In this document: in pieces, positions 8,469 through 15,579 of the stretch
Layout: every line of letters starts with the position of its first letter
Position numbering within the stretch: position 1 is the stretch's first letter
Assembly: GCA_035507915.1 (NCBI GenBank)
Contig: DATJNS010000333.1
Span: forward strand, 1-17,400
DNA from: JACQAI01 sp035507915
Lineage (GTDB): Bacteria; Pseudomonadota; Alphaproteobacteria; Elsterales; Elsteraceae
Direction: 5' to 3'
DNA: 17,400 bases
Program-made: the position numbers and the translations under genes
The notes under the pieces: generated by a model
Told to the model about the DNA's origin: nothing
The model's input: the letters and a program-made list of their open reading frames with translations, nothing else
Databases searched by the model: none

Positions 8469-8572
8469 GGCCGGCGCCGCCGCGTCGGGGGCGTGACGGC
8501 GCGTGCGCTTTAATCTCCTGTAAATCACCGCATTTGAATCATGGGCGCGACAAATTGTGGAGGGGTGCGCTC

Positions 8573-9871
8573 ATGCCGGTTCCGCTCGACCCCTCCGCCG
8601 CGCGCACATTCCCTACGGGCGACGCACCAAGCCAATTGCAGCTCGTGATGCGCAATGCCAGGGCGCGCCATCCGATCGCGTCGATCGGCGCGCTCGGCGC
8701 CGTGATACTGCTCGTCGGCTGCGTCCAGCCGCAGCCGGTCGCGATCGTATCCACGTCGACCCCGCCATCGACGCCGCATGTCACGCCGCCGATCGTGGCC
8801 GCGAACAACCCCAATTTCTTCTCCTTCACCACGCCGCCGACACCCGGTCGGCCGGTGGTCTTTCATTGGCGCGGCAACAGCTACGACGGCACCGATGCCT
8901 TCATCGCGGGCGTGACGACCCGGGTCGCCGAGATGGTGGCGCCGCTCCGGCCGAACGGCGAGCCCAAGGGCAGCCTGCGGCTCGTGCTGCCGGTGCGCTC
9001 CGCGGTCGCGGCGGCCGGCGGCGAGATCAAACCGGGCGAAGCGGCCGTGGCGCAGGCGCGCGGCATCATCGACCAGGGGCGCGTGACCGCGCTGCGCAAC
9101 GCCGCGCTGTTCGAGCCCATCACCGTCGAGGTCGGCTCGATCGCGATCCCCGACGCCGGCACCTCGGATTTCGTCCTGTGGTTCACCGATGGCTTCTGGA
9201 ACCTCCGCTATCGCCGCGGCGATCCGAAGCGCTTCCCCGACCAGAACGATCTCGCCATCTGGCTCGGCGCGGTGCGCGCCCAGAGCCAACTCGCCCTGCA
9301 GGGCCCCGGAGAACCGTCCCTGGGGCTGACCATCACCTATCAATCCAACACGCCCGACAGAGTGTCGTACCGCTTCAACGGCGAGGACTACTCCGCCAAC
9401 GAGCCCCTGATCCCGGCGATGAAGGCCGCCTTCGACGACGCCGCGGCTCGGATCCCGCCGATGGCCGGCCGCCTCGGCGGGCGCATCAAGATCGTGCTGA
9501 CGTCCACGATCACCCCCCTGCCGAACACCGTCCCCTTGCTCGCTCGCAATCGCCCGCAGCAGAGCCCGGCGATTGCCGCCGTGATCGCGGAGGCGAACGC
9601 GGCGCACTGGCACGCATCCGTGGCCGCCAAGGTCGAGGCGATGCGGCGCAGCCGGCTGTTCGACGAGGTCGTCGTCGAGACCGCCGAGCACGACGACGTC
9701 GCTCTCGGCGGTTTCGATTACGTGATGTGGCAGCTGCCCGGCAAGCCGTACGCCTGGCGGTATCGAACCAAGCTCAAGGGCAACGACGCCTGGACCCTCA
9801 CGCAGCCGCGCGACTGGGACTTGCAGCCGTGGCTCGATGCCGTGCGCCAACAGCTCGGCGCCCCGAAATGA
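8573..9871 (+). CDS. Predicted lipoprotein with tandemly duplicated domain, function unknown
   Basis: I do not recognise this 432-residue protein. A lipoprotein signal ends in LLVGC at C50. From the ATG at 8573, which has a strong GGAGGGG site upstream, 25 residues precede a second ATG at 8648 that would give a textbook 24-residue signal peptide; either start is possible. After a Thr/Pro-rich stretch, two diverged copies of one domain follow, at about 93-245 and 262-430. Matching pairs are LFEPITVEV (from 179) with LFDEVVVET (from 362), DFVLWF...WNLRYR (from 199) with DYVMWQ...WRYR (from 382), and WLGAVRAQ (230-237) with WLDAVRQQ (420-427). No catalytic motif is evident, which suggests a structural or binding role at the membrane. 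It starts 104 bases after phaC and is followed by a hairpin and a methyltransferase-like gene. Confidence 0.8.
   Translation: MPVPLDPSAARTFPTGDAPSQLQLVMRNARARHPIASIGALGAVILLVGCVQPQPVAIVSTSTPPSTPHVTPPIVAANNPNFFSFTTPPTPGRPVVFHWRGNSYDGTDAFIAGVTTRVAEMVAPLRPNGEPKGSLRLVLPVRSAVAAAGGEIKPGEAAVAQARGIIDQGRVTALRNAALFEPITVEVGSIAIPDAGTSDFVLWFTDGFWNLRYRRGDPKRFPDQNDLAIWLGAVRAQSQLALQGPGEPSLGLTITYQSNTPDRVSYRFNGEDYSANEPLIPAMKAAFDDAAARIPPMAGRLGGRIKIVLTSTITPLPNTVPLLARNRPQQSPAIAAVIAEANAAHWHASVAAKVEAMRRSRLFDEVVVETAEHDDVALGGFDYVMWQLPGKPYAWRYRTKLKGNDAWTLTQPRDWDLQPWLDAVRQQLGAPK
8849..9859 (+). repeat. Two diverged copies of one domain within the lipoprotein gene
   Basis: The two halves of the lipoprotein (about 8849-9307 and 9356-9859) align at protein level. 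Anchor pairs L179/L362 and D199/D382 share an identical offset of 183 residues, and the WL-x-AVR-x-Q pair is offset by 190. The second copy carries about 15 extra residues before the conserved block. The copies are well diverged, so the duplication is old. Confidence 0.7.
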
Positions 9872-9936
9872 GGCGCGACGCCGCCGCCGTCGCCATCATC
9901 GGCCTCGCCCGACGACTGACGCTCGACGGCCGCCGG

Positions 9937-9955
9937 GGCGCGCGCACCGCGCGCC
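9937..9955 (+). terminator. GC hairpin after the lipoprotein gene
   Basis: A perfect 8-bp inverted repeat (GGCGCGCG / CGCGCGCC) with a 3-base loop lies 65 bases after the lipoprotein stop and 28 bases before the proposed start of the next gene. No T-run follows. It could be a transcript 3'-end structure or a weak attenuator ahead of the methyltransferase-like gene. Confidence 0.35.
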
Positions 9956-9983
9956 AAAGCGTCCCAACCGAAACCCGGCCGTC

Positions 9984-10796
9984 GTGGCCATCAACCTGAT
10001 AACCCTCGCCTGGATGGAGCGGCTCGTCGCGCGAAAGATTCTCCGCGGCGGCGCGCTCCTCGATCTCGGGCCGCAGGATCTCTACGCATGCCCTCGGCGA
10101 TCCGTGCAACGCATCGCGGCGCGTCTTCATTCTCCGACGGACGCCGCATACTTCCTGAGCTACATGTTCTACGGCGACGGCGACACCTTCCAAAAGCTCG
10201 GTGGCACGTCGGCGCTCTACCGCATGCTCGGCTTCGAGCGATATCGCTCGGTCGACCTGATCGACAGCCGCGCCGATTGGCGGGTCGACCTGAATGCGCC
10301 GGAACCCCTGCCCGAGACCTTCGACGCGATCACCAACTTCGGAACCGCCGAGCACGTCTTCGACATCGCGCGGGTGTTTCGCTTCGTTCACGACACGCTC
10401 AATGTCGGCGGCGTCGCCCTGCACACGCTGCCTGCCTTCGGCGATGTCGCCCATGGGTTCTTCAACATCCACCCGACCGCCTATTTCGACTTGGCGACCG
10501 CCAACGGCTACGCCATCGAAGACCTCGTCTACCTCGATAGCGTCGACATACGCTGCCATCTGCACATGAACGCCGACGACGACTTCGATTTCGACGGGCT
10601 ACCGATCCAGCGACAGGACCTCGAGGGTCCGCAGATGTGGTCCCGCGTCATCAACCAGTACCTCGCCATGCTGACGCGCTACGGCTCGAGCCTCCAACAG
10701 GTCAACATCGCGCCCAAGGACCTGCTCTGCATCGCCTTGCGCAAGCAGACGGACCAGCCGTTCCGCAATCCGGTCCAAGGGATCTATCGCAGCTGA
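9984..10796 (+). CDS. Class I SAM-dependent methyltransferase-like protein
   Basis: This protein of about 270 residues has a Rossmann-type methyltransferase layout: a motif I variant LLDLGPQ (25-31), an acidic strand end VDLID (90-94), and FDAITNFGTAEHVFD (113-127) as the post-I/motif IV region. A GGVALHTLPAF strand and a helix that could shape the acceptor site follow. The glycine loop is shorter than the usual DxGxGxG, so SAM binding is likely but not certain. The substrate is unknown; the neighbouring glycosyltransferase and sugar methyltransferase suggest a glycan or small-molecule acceptor. The start is uncertain. The GTG at 9984 keeps a plausible amphipathic N-terminus; the ATG at 10014 gives 260 residues; neither has a Shine-Dalgarno. 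It converges on the glycosyltransferase with 40 bases between stops. Confidence 0.75.
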   Translation: MAINLITLAWMERLVARKILRGGALLDLGPQDLYACPRRSVQRIAARLHSPTDAAYFLSYMFYGDGDTFQKLGGTSALYRMLGFERYRSVDLIDSRADWRVDLNAPEPLPETFDAITNFGTAEHVFDIARVFRFVHDTLNVGGVALHTLPAFGDVAHGFFNIHPTAYFDLATANGYAIEDLVYLDSVDIRCHLHMNADDDFDFDGLPIQRQDLEGPQMWSRVINQYLAMLTRYGSSLQQVNIAPKDLLCIALRKQTDQPFRNPVQGIYRS

Positions 10797-10836
10797 CGGC
10801 GCGCCCGCCGACCGATCGCTGCGCGCGCGACGGTGC

Positions 10837-12030
10837 TCAATCCGGCATGTGGGCTCTCAGAAAGTCCCGGCCGATCCTGGACGAAGCCTTGTAGGCATAG
10901 TGGCCTTCCTTGAAGAGCGCCCGAAAGCGCTCCTGCCTGTCCTCGTCCGCCGACGTGTAAGCCGCGCGTCCTTCGAGGCGCTCCAGCATCTCGACGGCGA
11001 GGTCGCGGACCTCTTCCGGGCTGGCCTTGATGAACGCGATCCCGCGCTCCTCGAAATCGTGGGCCAGCCTGAGGTTCGCCAGATTCGACGCCATGATCTC
11101 CTGGAGCGACGGAAGACGGCCGTCGCCGAGGCGGAGGCGCTGGGGGATCGCGATGTCGTCGACGCCGAAGGCGTAGGCGGCCGACAGCGGCGCCATGTTC
11201 ACGACGGCGCACGGCTTGCCGAACATCGTGGCAATGGCGATCGGACCGGACGCACTGCCGAGGAAGAACCGACAGCTCGCGGCGAGGAAGACGTCCATCC
11301 GCGCGCTCTTCGCGTCGGACAGCGCGTAGTCGACGACATTGGGGCGCGGCCGGATCGGCGTCATGGTGGCATCGCCCATGCGGATGCACCAGCCGCCGCG
11401 GTCGGTGATCTCCCGGATCGCCAGCGCGAAGTCCTCGACGTCCATGTTGCGGTAGGCGTGCCACTTCTCGTCCTTGGGCGAATATCCGGACCCGCGGGCA
11501 TGGACGCAGACGAACCAGGCGCCCTTCGGAACGCCCATCCGGCGCAGCGCGGCCTCGCCGAACCGCCTGTCGCGTGCGGTCAGGCGAAACAAGGGCGGGC
11601 GCTGGCCCCACCGCGCGGCGACGTCGTAGCACGCGGCCGTCTTGTACATCGCCACGGCATATGGATGCGTCTGGGTCGTCGCCGGGACGTAGAGCCCCGC
11701 CAGCTTGAAGCAGTCCTGCAGGAAGCGGCTCTGGAAGATCGTGACGTACTTGGAGACGTAGGCCGCGACGGTGTCGTTCGCGAACCCGAGCGCTCTTTTG
11801 GCCAGGAACACGCGACCCGGCATGGTGCCGCGCAGGATCATGTCCTTGAGGTAGCAGTCGACCTCGACGCACAGATGGCCGATCCGGTCCGGGTTCGACA
11901 CTTCGATGAGCCGCCACCGGAACCGATGGATGGCCTTGATGACGAGCTTGGTCAGATATCGATTGACCGCATGGCGCCAGCCCGACTCGCCGGGCGCTGC
12001 GAGCATTTGGTCCAGATACCGGCCCAGCAT
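10837..12030 (-). CDS. TIGR04372-family putative glycosyltransferase
   Basis: This 397-residue protein carries the signature segments of the TIGR04372 putative glycosyltransferase family: WFVCVHARGSGY (172-183), AYRNMDVEDF (192-201), GGWCIRMGD (212-220), a DYALSDAKSARMDVFLAA stretch, CRFFLGSASGP (253-263) and MFGKPCAVVNMAP. The last two resemble the nucleotide-sugar binding region of GT-B enzymes. It has no signal peptide and is probably a cytoplasmic or peripheral enzyme acting on a surface glycan. Donor and acceptor are unknown. The ATG at 12030 is preferred because GAGGGA lies four bases upstream; an in-frame ATG at 12078 would add 16 residues. It is transcribed divergently from the sugar methyltransferase gene across 176 bases. 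Base composition looks somewhat less GC-rich than the neighbours in places. Confidence 0.88.
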   Translation of the reverse strand: MLGRYLDQMLAAPGESGWRHAVNRYLTKLVIKAIHRFRWRLIEVSNPDRIGHLCVEVDCYLKDMILRGTMPGRVFLAKRALGFANDTVAAYVSKYVTIFQSRFLQDCFKLAGLYVPATTQTHPYAVAMYKTAACYDVAARWGQRPPLFRLTARDRRFGEAALRRMGVPKGAWFVCVHARGSGYSPKDEKWHAYRNMDVEDFALAIREITDRGGWCIRMGDATMTPIRPRPNVVDYALSDAKSARMDVFLAASCRFFLGSASGPIAIATMFGKPCAVVNMAPLSAAYAFGVDDIAIPQRLRLGDGRLPSLQEIMASNLANLRLAHDFEERGIAFIKASPEEVRDLAVEMLERLEGRAAYTSADEDRQERFRALFKEGHYAYKASSRIGRDFLRAHMPD

Positions 12031-12034
12031 GTCT

Positions 12035-12040
12035 TCCCTC
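12035..12040 (-). promoter_or_regulatory. Ribosome binding site deciding the glycosyltransferase start
   Basis: GAGGGA on the minus strand lies four bases before the ATG at 12030. The alternative ATG at 12078 has no comparable site, so the shorter protein is preferred. Confidence 0.55.
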
Positions 12041-12180
12041 GGCAGCCGGGGACGGTGAGCCGCGCTCGCGCACGCCATCCCGGTCCCGCTGCCTTGAGTT
12101 TGGCCGGATTTTCAGCCACTGTCCCGAGGCGAATGACGGTCGCCCCAACGCACGAGGAACGGTCCGCGCCGCCGGCTGAA

Positions 12181-12206
12181 GATCAGCTGACGGAGAGGGG
12201 CTGATC
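12181..12206 (+). promoter_or_regulatory. Hairpin presenting the Shine-Dalgarno of the sugar methyltransferase gene
   Basis: A perfect 7-bp inverted repeat (GATCAGC / GCTGATC) ends at the base before the ATG at 12207. Its 12-base loop (TGACGGAGAGGG) contains the Shine-Dalgarno. Such a structure could modulate ribosome access, but it may be coincidence in GC-rich DNA. Confidence 0.35.
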
Positions 12207-13229
12207 ATGCTCGACGTTGCGCACTACCGGCGCGCCGAGGCGATCGCGCGCATGCAAACGACCAGCTGGCGCATCGAGCAGGCACATCGGCCGCACGAGT
12301 TCGAGCACGTCGGCTTTCCGACGCGCGTCGAGAGCTGCGCCGACCTGGCGGCGCTGGTCGACACGATGCAGGAGGAGCGCTTCGATTGCTATCAGGCCGA
12401 GATGGGCGGTCTCTCGGATGAAGATGCGGCACTGCTGATCGCCAAGCTCGCGCAGTTCTGTCGGTTCTATGCGGTGACCTTCGAGCGTTCCTGGGCGCCG
12501 TTGCCGCTCGACACGATGACGGCGCATCTGGTGCTGTGGACCAAGATCCGCGGCTTCCTCGGCGCCGTCCCGGCGTCGGTGCTCGAGATCGGGCCCGGTT
12601 GCGGCTACCTCGCGTTCTTCCTCGCCGATCATCCGCACCTGCGCTACGCGCAGGTCGAGACGACCGAGAGCTTCTATCTGCTGCAGCACCTGGTGAATGC
12701 GTGGTGCTACGGCCTGCGCGCGATCGATCGGGCGCCGATCACGACGGACACGGACCGCACCGACGTGCTGCGCATCGGCAAGTCGGCGTCCTGCGAGCAC
12801 TTCCCATGGTGGCTCGACACCGCGCCGAGCGGGCCGTTCGCCGTCATAACCGCGAATGCCTGCCTGACCGAGCTCAGTCGCGCAGCCCTCGAGCGTTACG
12901 CGGCGCTGATCGGCCGCGCGCTCGCGCCCGACGGCGCGGTGATCGTCCAGTGCATCGGCGGCGGCAAGCTGCCGTGGCGCGACGTGCTCGAGACCTTCGC
13001 CGGCGTGGGGCTCGGCCCGTTGGTGCAGGCGCGCCGCCAGCCGTCGACGGTCGATGTGTTGTTCCGCCGCGGCGTCGAGCCGCTGCGGCGCGCCGATGCC
13101 GAACGCTGGGATCCGCTCGACCCGCTGGTGCAGCGCGTCTACCTGCCCGGCGACGCGCCGCGGCGCACCTGGTCGCGCGCCGAGCTCGAGACCGCCGTCG
13201 CGGCCGAGCTCGAGCGCCTGCACGACTGA
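12207..13229 (+). CDS. Putative sugar O-methyltransferase
   Basis: This 340-residue class I SAM-dependent methyltransferase has motif I VLEIGPGCGYLAFFL (125-139), an acidic residue closing the next strand (VETTESFYLLQH, 150-161), and FAVITANACLTELS as the motif IV region followed by LAPDGAVIVQCIGGG. The length, the roughly 100-residue N-terminal helical region and the motif set resemble the putative sugar O-methyltransferase family (TIGR04371 as I recall; a profile search should confirm). It probably methylates a hydroxyl on a surface or secondary-metabolite sugar. The start at 12207 is supported by GGAGAGGGG upstream. It is divergent from the TIGR04372 glycosyltransferase, a plausible partner, and converges on the oxalate transporter with a hairpin between the stops. 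Confidence 0.8.
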   Translation: MLDVAHYRRAEAIARMQTTSWRIEQAHRPHEFEHVGFPTRVESCADLAALVDTMQEERFDCYQAEMGGLSDEDAALLIAKLAQFCRFYAVTFERSWAPLPLDTMTAHLVLWTKIRGFLGAVPASVLEIGPGCGYLAFFLADHPHLRYAQVETTESFYLLQHLVNAWCYGLRAIDRAPITTDTDRTDVLRIGKSASCEHFPWWLDTAPSGPFAVITANACLTELSRAALERYAALIGRALAPDGAVIVQCIGGGKLPWRDVLETFAGVGLGPLVQARRQPSTVDVLFRRGVEPLRRADAERWDPLDPLVQRVYLPGDAPRRTWSRAELETAVAAELERLHD

Positions 13230-13230
13230 A

Positions 13231-13275
13231 CCGCCGGCGGCGACGTTGCTCGATGCTCGGGCAAGCCGCCGGTGG
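13231..13275. terminator. Bidirectional terminator-like hairpin between convergent genes
   Basis: An 11-bp stem (13231-13241 with 13265-13275, one G-T wobble) and a 23-base loop lie between the methyltransferase stop (one base upstream) and the transporter stop at 13284. There is no T-run on either strand. The position between convergent genes suggests a shared transcript-end structure. Confidence 0.45.
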
Positions 13276-13283
13276 CGCCGCCC

Positions 13284-14579
13284 CTAGCCCGAGACCGGGT
13301 GCGCGACGCCGCTCGCGAGACCGGCGTGGTGCGAGGCGCGCATCGGCTTGAGCAAGGCGAGCGCCATCAGGGCGGCGACCACGTCCATGATCGCGGCGAT
13401 CACAAACACGTCCTTCCAGCCGCCGGTCGCGGCGACCAGCACGTTGGCGAGCGGCACCAGGAGCGCCGCCGTGCCCTTCGCCGTGTAGAGCAGCCCGGCG
13501 TTGGTGGTCGCGTATTTGCTCCCGTAGGCATCGGTGCAGATCGACGGGAACAAGCTGAAGATCTCGCCCCAGGTGAACCAGATCGCGCCGCCCAGCAGCA
13601 CGAACGCCCACGGCGTCTGGCCATAGGTGCCGAGCCCCCACATGCTGAGCGCGCCCAGCATGAACACGATGAACATCGTGACCTCGCGGCCGATGATGTC
13701 GGAGATCCAGCCGAAGAACGGCCGCGCCAGGCCGTTCAGGACGTTGTCGATGACCAGCGCGATCGACAGCGTGGTGCCCGTGATGCCCACGATGGAGAGC
13801 GGGGTGTTGGCGACCCCGAAGTCGGTGGCGATCGAGGCGAGCTGCGCGGTCGCCATCAGGCCGCCCGCGGCGACCAGCACGAACATCACGTACAGGACCC
13901 AGAACAACGGCGTGCGCAACATCTCCGACCACGTGAAGCTGCGCGCCGACTGGCGCAGCCGCCCCGCTGTCGGCGTCGGCGCCTCGCCGGCCGCCGGGGC
14001 GCGCAGGAAGTTGGAGAGCACGACGATGATCAGGCCCTGGCCGAGGCCGAACCACAGGAACGCCGCCTCGTAGCCGCTCGACGCGATGAAGTCGCGGATC
14101 GGCACCACGGTGGCCGCCGCACCGGCGCCGAAGCCCGCCGCCGTCAAGCCGGCCGCCAGGCCACGCCGGTCGGCGAACCATTTCAGCGCGTTGCCGACAC
14201 AGGTGCCGTAGACCGCACCCGCGCCGATCCCCGAGATCACCGCCGCGGTGCGGAGCATGAAGAGCGAGCTCGCCATCGAATCAAGCGCCCAGGCGAGCGC
14301 GACCAGGATGCCGCCGACCATGATGACGACGCGCGGCCCGAACCGGTCGACGAACCACCCCTCGATCGGCACCAGCCAGGTCTCGGCGAGCACGAAGAGC
14401 GAGAACGCCACCTGAATGGCGGCGCGGCCCCAGTGGTACTTTTGGTCGATCGGGTTGACGAACAGGTTCCAGCCATATTGCAGGTTGGCGATCATCACCA
14501 TGCAGGCGATGCCGATGACCAGCTGGCCCCACCGGTTGCTCGACGGCTTGCGCGCCGTCGCGGACGCATCGAGCGACAT
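13284..14579 (-). CDS. oxlT: OxlT-like oxalate/formate antiporter (MFS)
   Basis: This 431-residue major facilitator protein has about twelve hydrophobic segments in the inner membrane. Seen: the MFS motif A-like GWFVDRFGPR (74-83) and its second-half counterpart GWISDIIGRE (290-299), and KWFADRRGLAAGLTAAGFGAG (133-153), typical of the oxalate/formate and monocarboxylate branch. R286 (LARPFFG) and K368 (YTAKG) lie where the substrate-binding R272 and K355 of Oxalobacter OxlT would be expected, though this is from memory. Adjacent oxc and frc make oxalate import in exchange for formate the likely role. The ATG at 14579 has GGGGAGG just upstream; another ATG at 14591 would add four residues. The symbol is by context; a related anion exchanger cannot be excluded. 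Confidence 0.88.
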   Translation of the reverse strand: MSLDASATARKPSSNRWGQLVIGIACMVMIANLQYGWNLFVNPIDQKYHWGRAAIQVAFSLFVLAETWLVPIEGWFVDRFGPRVVIMVGGILVALAWALDSMASSLFMLRTAAVISGIGAGAVYGTCVGNALKWFADRRGLAAGLTAAGFGAGAAATVVPIRDFIASSGYEAAFLWFGLGQGLIIVVLSNFLRAPAAGEAPTPTAGRLRQSARSFTWSEMLRTPLFWVLYVMFVLVAAGGLMATAQLASIATDFGVANTPLSIVGITGTTLSIALVIDNVLNGLARPFFGWISDIIGREVTMFIVFMLGALSMWGLGTYGQTPWAFVLLGGAIWFTWGEIFSLFPSICTDAYGSKYATTNAGLLYTAKGTAALLVPLANVLVAATGGWKDVFVIAAIMDVVAALMALALLKPMRASHHAGLASGVAHPVSG

Positions 14580-14703
14580 GTTCCTCCCCATCGTCCTGCC
14601 CGCCGGCGCTGAGCGCGCGCCGGTTCCGAGCGCTTGTCCTACGGTCGCGGGCTTACCAGGATTTCCGGCATTTGGTTCGAAACTTTTCGCCGCAGCCGGC
14701 CCG

Positions 14704-14732
14704 TTGCGACCGTTTCTGGTATAACGTATACA
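14704..14732 (+). promoter_or_regulatory. Candidate sigma70-type promoter for gntR-oxc-frc
   Basis: TTGCGA (14704-14709) and TATACA (14727-14732) are separated by 17 bases, each matching four of six consensus positions. They lie in the most AT-rich part of the divergent region, about 85 bases before the gntR start. Confidence 0.4.
14719..14731. promoter_or_regulatory. Candidate GntR operator palindrome
   Basis: The inverted repeat GTATA-ACG-TATAC is perfect over 5+5 bases and overlaps the candidate -10 element. GTATAC-type half-sites are common for FCD-subfamily GntR regulators. Lying between oxlT and gntR, it could control both directions. Confidence 0.5.
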
Positions 14733-14816
14733 TAACACAGCGGCCCGCCGTCGAGGGGGTGACATACTCCTCGGCCGCGAAGAACCGCCCCTGAGGACAC
14801 GTTTCCGGAGAAGCGC

Positions 14817-15554
14817 GTGACGGACGTGACCGCCTTTCCGCGGCTCGAGGTCGAGCCGCTTGACCTCAATGTCGGGCTGCGGCAGCGCGCCTCGGACGCC
14901 ATCAAGCGCGCCATCATGGCGATGGACATCTACGGCCACCCGGGCGAGATCCGGCTCGACGAGCGCCAGCTCTCCCAGGCGCTCGGGGTCAGCCGCACGC
15001 CGATCCGCGAGGCCATGACGGTGCTCGAGCAGGAGGGCTTCGTGCGCGCGGTGCCGCGCCGCGGCATCTACGTCGTCAAGAAGACCAAGCGCGAGGTGAT
15101 CGACATGATCACCGTGTGGGCGGCGATCGAGAGCCTGGCGGCGCGGCTGGCTGCGCCGCGCGCCACCGAGGCCGAGCTCGCAGCGCTGCGCGCGCTCGCC
15201 GAGTTCAAGGACCCGGCGGAGCATCTGAGCGAGTACAGCCAGGCCAACATGGCGTTCCACAAGGCGATCATCGCCATGGGCGGCTGCGAGCTGATGGGCA
15301 CGCTGACCGACAACCTGTTCATTCACATGCGCGCGATCCGCGCCGTGACGATGAGCCAGGACAATCGCGCCGCGCGCTCGGTGCACGACCACATGGCGAT
15401 CGTCGCCGCGCTCGAGGCGCGCGACGCCGACACCGCCGAGCGGCTGGTGCGCGAGCACACGCTCGGCCTCGCGCGCCATGTCGAGAAGCACGGCGATTTC
15501 CTCGACGATCCACCCAACAAGTCGGCGCAGCCCGCCGCCCGCGGCGCGGCCTAG
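14817..15554 (+). CDS. GntR-family (FadR/FCD) transcriptional regulator of the oxalate genes
   Basis: This 245-residue regulator has an N-terminal winged helix-turn-helix (about 20-90; LSQALGVSRTPIREAMTVLEQEG at 52-74, a classic GntR signature) and a C-terminal all-helical FCD effector domain (about 95-220). Candidate metal/effector histidines are H148, H192 and H214. Asparagine N144 sits where the D-x-x-F-H aspartate is common. It probably senses oxalate or a related acid or CoA metabolite and controls oxlT, itself and oxc-frc. The start is GTG at 14817, with CGGAG six bases upstream. It is followed by oxc after 25 bases, so it is likely the first gene of the oxc-frc operon. The effector is inferred from context only. 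Confidence 0.9.
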   Translation: MTDVTAFPRLEVEPLDLNVGLRQRASDAIKRAIMAMDIYGHPGEIRLDERQLSQALGVSRTPIREAMTVLEQEGFVRAVPRRGIYVVKKTKREVIDMITVWAAIESLAARLAAPRATEAELAALRALAEFKDPAEHLSEYSQANMAFHKAIIAMGGCELMGTLTDNLFIHMRAIRAVTMSQDNRAARSVHDHMAIVAALEARDADTAERLVREHTLGLARHVEKHGDFLDDPPNKSAQPAARGAA

Positions 15555-15579
15555 AACCGCACCAACCGGAGGAGCACGC

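Noticed and set aside
8474..8502. Possible terminator after phaC (GCGCCG / CGGCGC with a 17-base loop)
   Set aside because: The stem is only 6 bp and the loop is large; the nearby TTTAAT is not a proper T-run.
6222..8528. A 768-codon minus-strand open frame opposite phaC
   Set aside because: It is His/Arg/Val-rich, lacks motifs and is an exact antisense shadow of phaC.
6713..8572. A long plus-strand open frame reading from inside phaC into the lipoprotein gene, as if a fusion
   Set aside because: The part overlapping phaC is out of frame with it and compositionally nonsensical; only the part from 8573 on has a signal peptide and protein-like sequence.
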